A DNA stretch of 64,000 nt from the NCBI RefSeq assembly GCF_051521495.1, contig NZ_CP150355.1, forward strand, positions 1,984,001 through 2,048,000. The letters run 5' to 3'. The notes below the pieces were generated by a model. It saw only the letters and a program-made list of their open reading frames with translations, did no database searches and had not been told where the DNA came from. The stretch comes from Sorangium sp051521495 (GTDB taxonomy: Bacteria; Myxococcota_A; Polyangia; Polyangiales; Polyangiaceae). Below are positions 59,432 through 64,000 of the stretch, piece after piece; positions within the stretch are counted from its first letter, which is position 1, and the number at the start of each line of letters is the position of its first letter. Made by a program: the position numbers and the translations under genes.

Positions 59432-59538
59432 GCGCGGCTCCACTCGTCACCTCGGAGCTTGCGGCGCGAGGCGAGCTGACGATGGCGCGGCTCCACTCGG
59501 TCACCTCGGAGCTTGCGGCCCGAGACGAGCTGACGATG
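59432..59538. repeat. 53/54-bp tandem duplication
   Basis: GCGCGGCTCCACTCG(G)TCAC through CGAGCTGACGATG occurs at 59432-59484 and 59485-59538. The copies differ by one inserted G and two substitutions. It lies just upstream of the SMP-30-like gene and creates a spurious upstream ATG in its frame. Confidence 0.9.
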
Positions 59539-59580
59539 ATGGTCGCGCCCGATCTCAGGGGCGCTTGGAGGTACTTGCTT

Positions 59581-60774
<1,194 letters not shown>

Positions 60775-60820
60775 ACGCGGGGCGATGGCGCTCGACCGGC
60801 TCGGCGGTATGGCGTAGGGC

Positions 60821-62224
60821 ATGATGATCGAGGGACCTGAGCCGGTGTGCATGGGCGCGGCCGTCGCCGAGACGCTCGCCGCGCAGCACCTCGAGCGCGA
60901 CGCCGCGAGCCGCCTCGACGCGGCGCTCGCCCTGGCGGCCACGCTGCATGCGCCGGGGCAGCGCGAGCGCCATCGACACCTGCTCGAGCGCGCGATCGAG
61001 CAGGCGGAGCGCGCGCTGGCCGCCGCCGAGCAGGAGCGCGCCGCCCTCCAGGAGCACGAGCTCGCCGTGGGAAGCGAGCGATCCCTCGCGACCGGGATGG
61101 GCGCCCGTTCGACGCTGGCGAGGGCCCACGCGGCGCGCGCGGAAGACGCGCTCCACGGAGCGGGCCAGCTCTCGCTGAGCGCGCAGCGCGCACCGACGCG
61201 CGAAGCTTGCGACGACGGCTGGCGGCGCGTGGAAGCGATCGTGACCGGCGCAGAGGCCTCGGCCCGCGCGGCCGCGATCAGCGCAGCGGAGATCGAGGCC
61301 GGCGCGCCGCGGTCGACAACGGCCCGAGCGGCGCGCGCGGCAGCTCACAAGGCCGAGATCGCCGCCCGCGCGGCGCGCAGGATCATCGAGGAGCGAAACC
61401 ACGCGTATACGTTTCACACGGACAACGGCTTCTCGTTCGGCGAGGGGTGGTACGTCGCCGCGGCCGCCGTCCTCGCGGGCGCGGCCATTCAGATCGAGCC
61501 AGGCAACGCCGGAACACCGCAGGCCGAGGCGTTTCTTCGCGATGCAGGCCTGAGCGATCACGTCCAGGCGTACCGCTCGCGCCCGCGCGCGGTGAAGCAG
61601 ACGACGGAGATCGTCGCGCGCGCCTTCAGGGCCGGAGCGTCCTCCGCGCAGCGGAGGCTCCGCGCGGCGTTTCTCGGGGACGCGCCGATTCCGGAGCCGG
61701 TGACCGGCTGGGTCGATCGCAGGCTCGCGGAAGCCCGGGCGGGAGAGCCCTGCCGCAAGAAGGTGCTGCTCTGGATCCGCGAGGGGATCCACCACCCGCA
61801 CCGGAATACGACGCTCGCAGAGCTCCTGGAGCTGACGGACCTCGTCCGACGCGCGGGGCTCGTGCCTGTGTTGACCGGCGACGCCCTCCGGGGCGGACCG
61901 GTCCCCGAGGGCGCGGTCGACATGACGCTCTTCTGGAAAGACCCCACCTTTCGACGGCTCGACATGCGCCGGGCGCAGCTGCAGTTCTTCGAGCATTTGA
62001 GGCGTACGCACGGCCTCGTCGGCCAGCTCGGCGTCACGACCGCAGGCATGGATGGCCCCGCGCTCATGGGACTTCCCACGATGTATCTCACCGAGGCGCC
62101 GAACGTGCGCATGCGGGAGTGGGTCGGCGCGGTGCCGGGATACCAAGAGATCGTGCGCGAAAGCGGTTATCTCGAGCGCGTCCGCCGCGTGCTGTCCGCG
62201 TGGGCCGCGCCGGTAACCGAGTAA
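60821..62224 (+). CDS. unrecognised protein: coiled coil plus glycosyltransferase-like C-terminus
   Basis: The 467-residue product starts at ATG 60821 (or 60824). Residues 10-190 are Ala/Glu/Arg-rich with heptad character (HRHLLERAIEQAERALAAAE) and likely form a long coiled coil. The C-terminal half has alternating alpha/beta elements: KKVLLWIREGIHHPHRNTTL, LLELTDLVRRAGLVPVLTGD, GLVGQLGVTTAGMDGPALMG, LPTMYLTEAPNVRMREW. The GVTTAGMDGPALMGLPT segment resembles the nucleotide-sugar-binding end of GT-B/fucosyltransferase-like enzymes. No DxD is obvious. It is cytoplasmic, with no close neighbours. Confidence 0.65.
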   Translation: MMIEGPEPVCMGAAVAETLAAQHLERDAASRLDAALALAATLHAPGQRERHRHLLERAIEQAERALAAAEQERAALQEHELAVGSERSLATGMGARSTLARAHAARAEDALHGAGQLSLSAQRAPTREACDDGWRRVEAIVTGAEASARAAAISAAEIEAGAPRSTTARAARAAAHKAEIAARAARRIIEERNHAYTFHTDNGFSFGEGWYVAAAAVLAGAAIQIEPGNAGTPQAEAFLRDAGLSDHVQAYRSRPRAVKQTTEIVARAFRAGASSAQRRLRAAFLGDAPIPEPVTGWVDRRLAEARAGEPCRKKVLLWIREGIHHPHRNTTLAELLELTDLVRRAGLVPVLTGDALRGGPVPEGAVDMTLFWKDPTFRRLDMRRAQLQFFEHLRRTHGLVGQLGVTTAGMDGPALMGLPTMYLTEAPNVRMREWVGAVPGYQEIVRESGYLERVRRVLSAWAAPVTE

Positions 62225-62500
62225 GAGGTAAGCCAGTGGGCGCGCCGGCGCCTGGACCCGTCGACCCGCGAAGCCGGACATTCGCGTCGGCTGTGGGTCG
62301 GGAAAATCCTGTTGCAGAAATGAAATGAACTACGTACCGTCTGCGTCTGAAGGGCATCGCCATGCGCCTGTCCTCGCCCCCTCGGGTGCATCCGATGGTG
62401 CGCCTGGCGACGCTCCTGCTGTGGAGGGGGCGCGGATGACGCACGCTCTTGGATTCGACCGTTGGTTGGCTCGGATACGGCCTGTCGCGCCGAACGCCTG

Positions 62501-64000
62501 ATGCTGGTCTCCGGTCCTGGCTCCCAGCCCCCATTGCCTCTCCGGCGGCGCACGGGCGTTCACCTCGGCATCGGCGTCAAGCTCGCCGCAGCGACCGTGG
62601 TGGTCCTCACCAGCGTTACCGTGCTGGTCGCCAATCAGGTGATCCAGAAGACGCGAGATGACCTCGTGTCGGCGAAGGCGAACGCCGCTTCGATGATGGC
62701 GGATCTGCTCTCAGGGGCCTTGACCGCGCCGCTCGATTTCGGCGATCGGGACGCGGCGCAGGGCGATCTCGACGAGCTCCGGTCGAACCGCGCGCTCATC
62801 GCCGCGGCCGCGTGGGGCAGCGACGCCGAGCCCGTCGCCAAGATCGGTCAGCCGGAAGGCAGCCTGTCGGCGTTCACCAGGCGCGGCGCCGAGAACCAGG
62901 TCCTCGAGCGCGAGATACGCGTCGCCCGCCCGATCGTGCGCGACGACGGCCGGCGCCTCGGGACGCTCGTCCTCGTCTTCTCCCTCGAGCCCGAGAACGC
63001 CGCGTTCGCCGCGGCGCGCCGCAACATCCTCGAGTTCGCGGGGATCGTCGGCGCGATGACGGCCTTCCTGCTCCTCGCGTTCGCGAGGTGGCAGATCGTG
63101 CGTCCGCTCTCGCGGCTCGTCGACGCCGCGCGGCGCGTCGGCCAGGGGGACCGCGCCGTCCGCGTGAACGTCCGCACGAGCGACGAGCTCGGCCGGCTCG
63201 CCGACGTCTTCAATGCGATGAGCTCGGCCATCATCGAGCGCGAGGGGAAGCTCGAGATGGCCACGAAGAGCCTCCGCGAGCTCTTCGACAACATGCGCGA
63301 GGCCATCGTGGCCTTCGGCCCCGACGGCCGGCTGGGCAGCGAGGTGTCGAGAGAAGCCAGGCAGATCTTCGGCGAGCGCGCCGCGGCGGGCAACCACGTC
63401 GCGGAGCTCCTCTACCGTGGCGGGCCGCTCTGCGTCGAGAGCCAGGCGCTCCGGCAGTGGGTCGACGCGGCGTTCGACGCGGAGGCCGACGTCTTCCCGG
63501 AGATCGCCGAGCTCGCCCCGCGCGAGGTGTGGTTCGAGCGCGCGCCGGGCGATCGCAGGTTCCTGCGGCTCGAGTTCTGCCCCATCGTCTCAGGCGAGAA
63601 GCTCGCGCGCGTCATGCTGCTCGCGACCGACCAGACCGAGCTCAGGCGCCTCGCGGAGAGCGTCAAGACCAAGGACGAGGAGCACGCGCGCCAGATCGCG
63701 GCCATGCGCCGCCTCATCGCCGGCGGCGGCCAGGTCTTCGTCCGCTTCATCGAGATCTCGCGCGAGCGCGTGGCCCGGTGCAATGAGATCCTGAAGCCCG
63801 GCGGGCAGCTCTGCGCCTCGGACATCGACGAGCTCTTGCAGCAGCTGCACACCATGAAGGGCGAGGCCCGGTCCTTCGATCTGGAGCGACTCGCGGACGA
63901 GATCATGACGCTCGAGGACGAGCTCTCCATGGCCCAGGCGCGCGCGCGCTCGGAGGACAGGCCCTCGTCCGAGGGGACCTCGGTGTCGTGGCGATCGCGG
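62501..64000 (+). CDS. HAMP-containing sensor with CheA-like Hpt domain (3' end outside window)
   Basis: The frame from ATG 62501 stays open to the edge (500 codons). It shows TM1 near residues 24-46 (LAAATVVVLTSVTVLVANQV), a periplasmic dCache/double-helix sensor region, TM2 near 178-196 (IVGAMTAFLLLAFARW), and HAMP with IVRPLSRLVDAARRVGQGDR and ELGRLADVFNAMS. A PAS-like domain follows (LRELFDNMREAIVAFGPDGR), then an Hpt site LLQQLHTMKGEARSFDLERL with the phospho-His in LHTMKG. After that point the chain is cut. This order resembles CheA-type or hybrid kinases of myxobacteria, with kinase domains probably lying beyond the edge. Confidence 0.85.
   Translation, partial: MLVSGPGSQPPLPLRRRTGVHLGIGVKLAAATVVVLTSVTVLVANQVIQKTRDDLVSAKANAASMMADLLSGALTAPLDFGDRDAAQGDLDELRSNRALIAAAAWGSDAEPVAKIGQPEGSLSAFTRRGAENQVLEREIRVARPIVRDDGRRLGTLVLVFSLEPENAAFAAARRNILEFAGIVGAMTAFLLLAFARWQIVRPLSRLVDAARRVGQGDRAVRVNVRTSDELGRLADVFNAMSSAIIEREGKLEMATKSLRELFDNMREAIVAFGPDGRLGSEVSREARQIFGERAAAGNHVAELLYRGGPLCVESQALRQWVDAAFDAEADVFPEIAELAPREVWFERAPGDRRFLRLEFCPIVSGEKLARVMLLATDQTELRRLAESVKTKDEEHARQIAAMRRLIAGGGQVFVRFIEISRERVARCNEILKPGGQLCASDIDELLQQLHTMKGEARSFDLERLADEIMTLEDELSMAQARARSEDRPSSEGTSVSWRSR

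Overview
The window is chromosomal DNA from a myxobacterium, most likely a Polyangiales relative of Sorangium or Polyangium. This is inferred from the very high GC, the strong G/C third-position bias, the many secreted lipoproteins with Gly/Ala/Ser-rich linkers, the DUF1592/DUF1552 protein set, the ECF-sigma operon and the large hybrid histidine kinases. No rRNA, tRNA, CRISPR array or intact insertion sequence was recognised.

Layout. 1-2.7 kb: a virginiamycin B lyase-like propeller gene running off the left edge, a 1.1-kb gap with a 76-bp tandem duplication, and a short-chain dehydrogenase. 2.8-8.0 kb: a minus-strand operon of a DUF1592-type cytochrome-like protein (N-terminally short), a TAT-exported DUF1552 protein and a multihaem DUF1111 oxidoreductase. 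8.2-13.7 kb: a LamG lipoprotein, an ECF sigma operon (truncated glycosidase, sigma factor, membrane protein, exported protein) and a proline-repeat outer-membrane protein. 14.6-23.8 kb: a probable sensory cluster of two orphan periplasmic binding proteins, a stand-alone receiver, a 950-aa hybrid kinase and a TonB-dependent receptor, with a convergent type-I binding-protein gene.

24-28.5 kb is a defence-related insertion site. A 566-aa lipoprotein gene is followed by a frameshifted 3' remnant of a type I restriction specificity subunit (HsdS), a two-gene AAA ATPase plus HNH nuclease operon resembling Septu (PtuAB), and a 137-bp degenerate copy of the lipoprotein gene. 28.5-34.2 kb holds secreted repeat proteins (beta-helix, 15-aa repeats, FG-GAP-like), a striking palindrome array and a small graveyard of gene fragments. 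34.3-38.0 kb: dinB, a zinc-ribbon/PQQ-propeller membrane protein and an MFS transporter.

38.2-43.6 kb carries three paralogous lipoproteins. They share a jelly-roll-like domain, a length-variable Gly-rich linker, a distinctive conserved C-terminal tail, and a roughly 140-nt upstream leader with a conserved promoter-like box and hairpin. A RibD/DHFR-like reductase gene sits between the second and third. I consider this family, the defence site and the binding-protein/kinase/TonB cluster the parts most worth following up.

43.8-64.0 kb: a HipA-like kinase/DUF3037 pair, a DUF808 membrane protein, RbgA GTPase, a DsbA-like oxidoreductase, a compositionally distinct trio of small genes, a DUF6896/HEAT-like protein, two GNATs, a rhomboid protease, an EEP-family nuclease, a DUF4185 lipoprotein, a TetR/acetyltransferase pair, PPK2, an SMP-30-like lipoprotein, an unrecognised coiled-coil protein and a HAMP/Hpt sensor cut by the right edge. 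Several gaps hold short tandem repeats likely to vary in length. All database-level assignments are from recognition of motifs and have not been searched.
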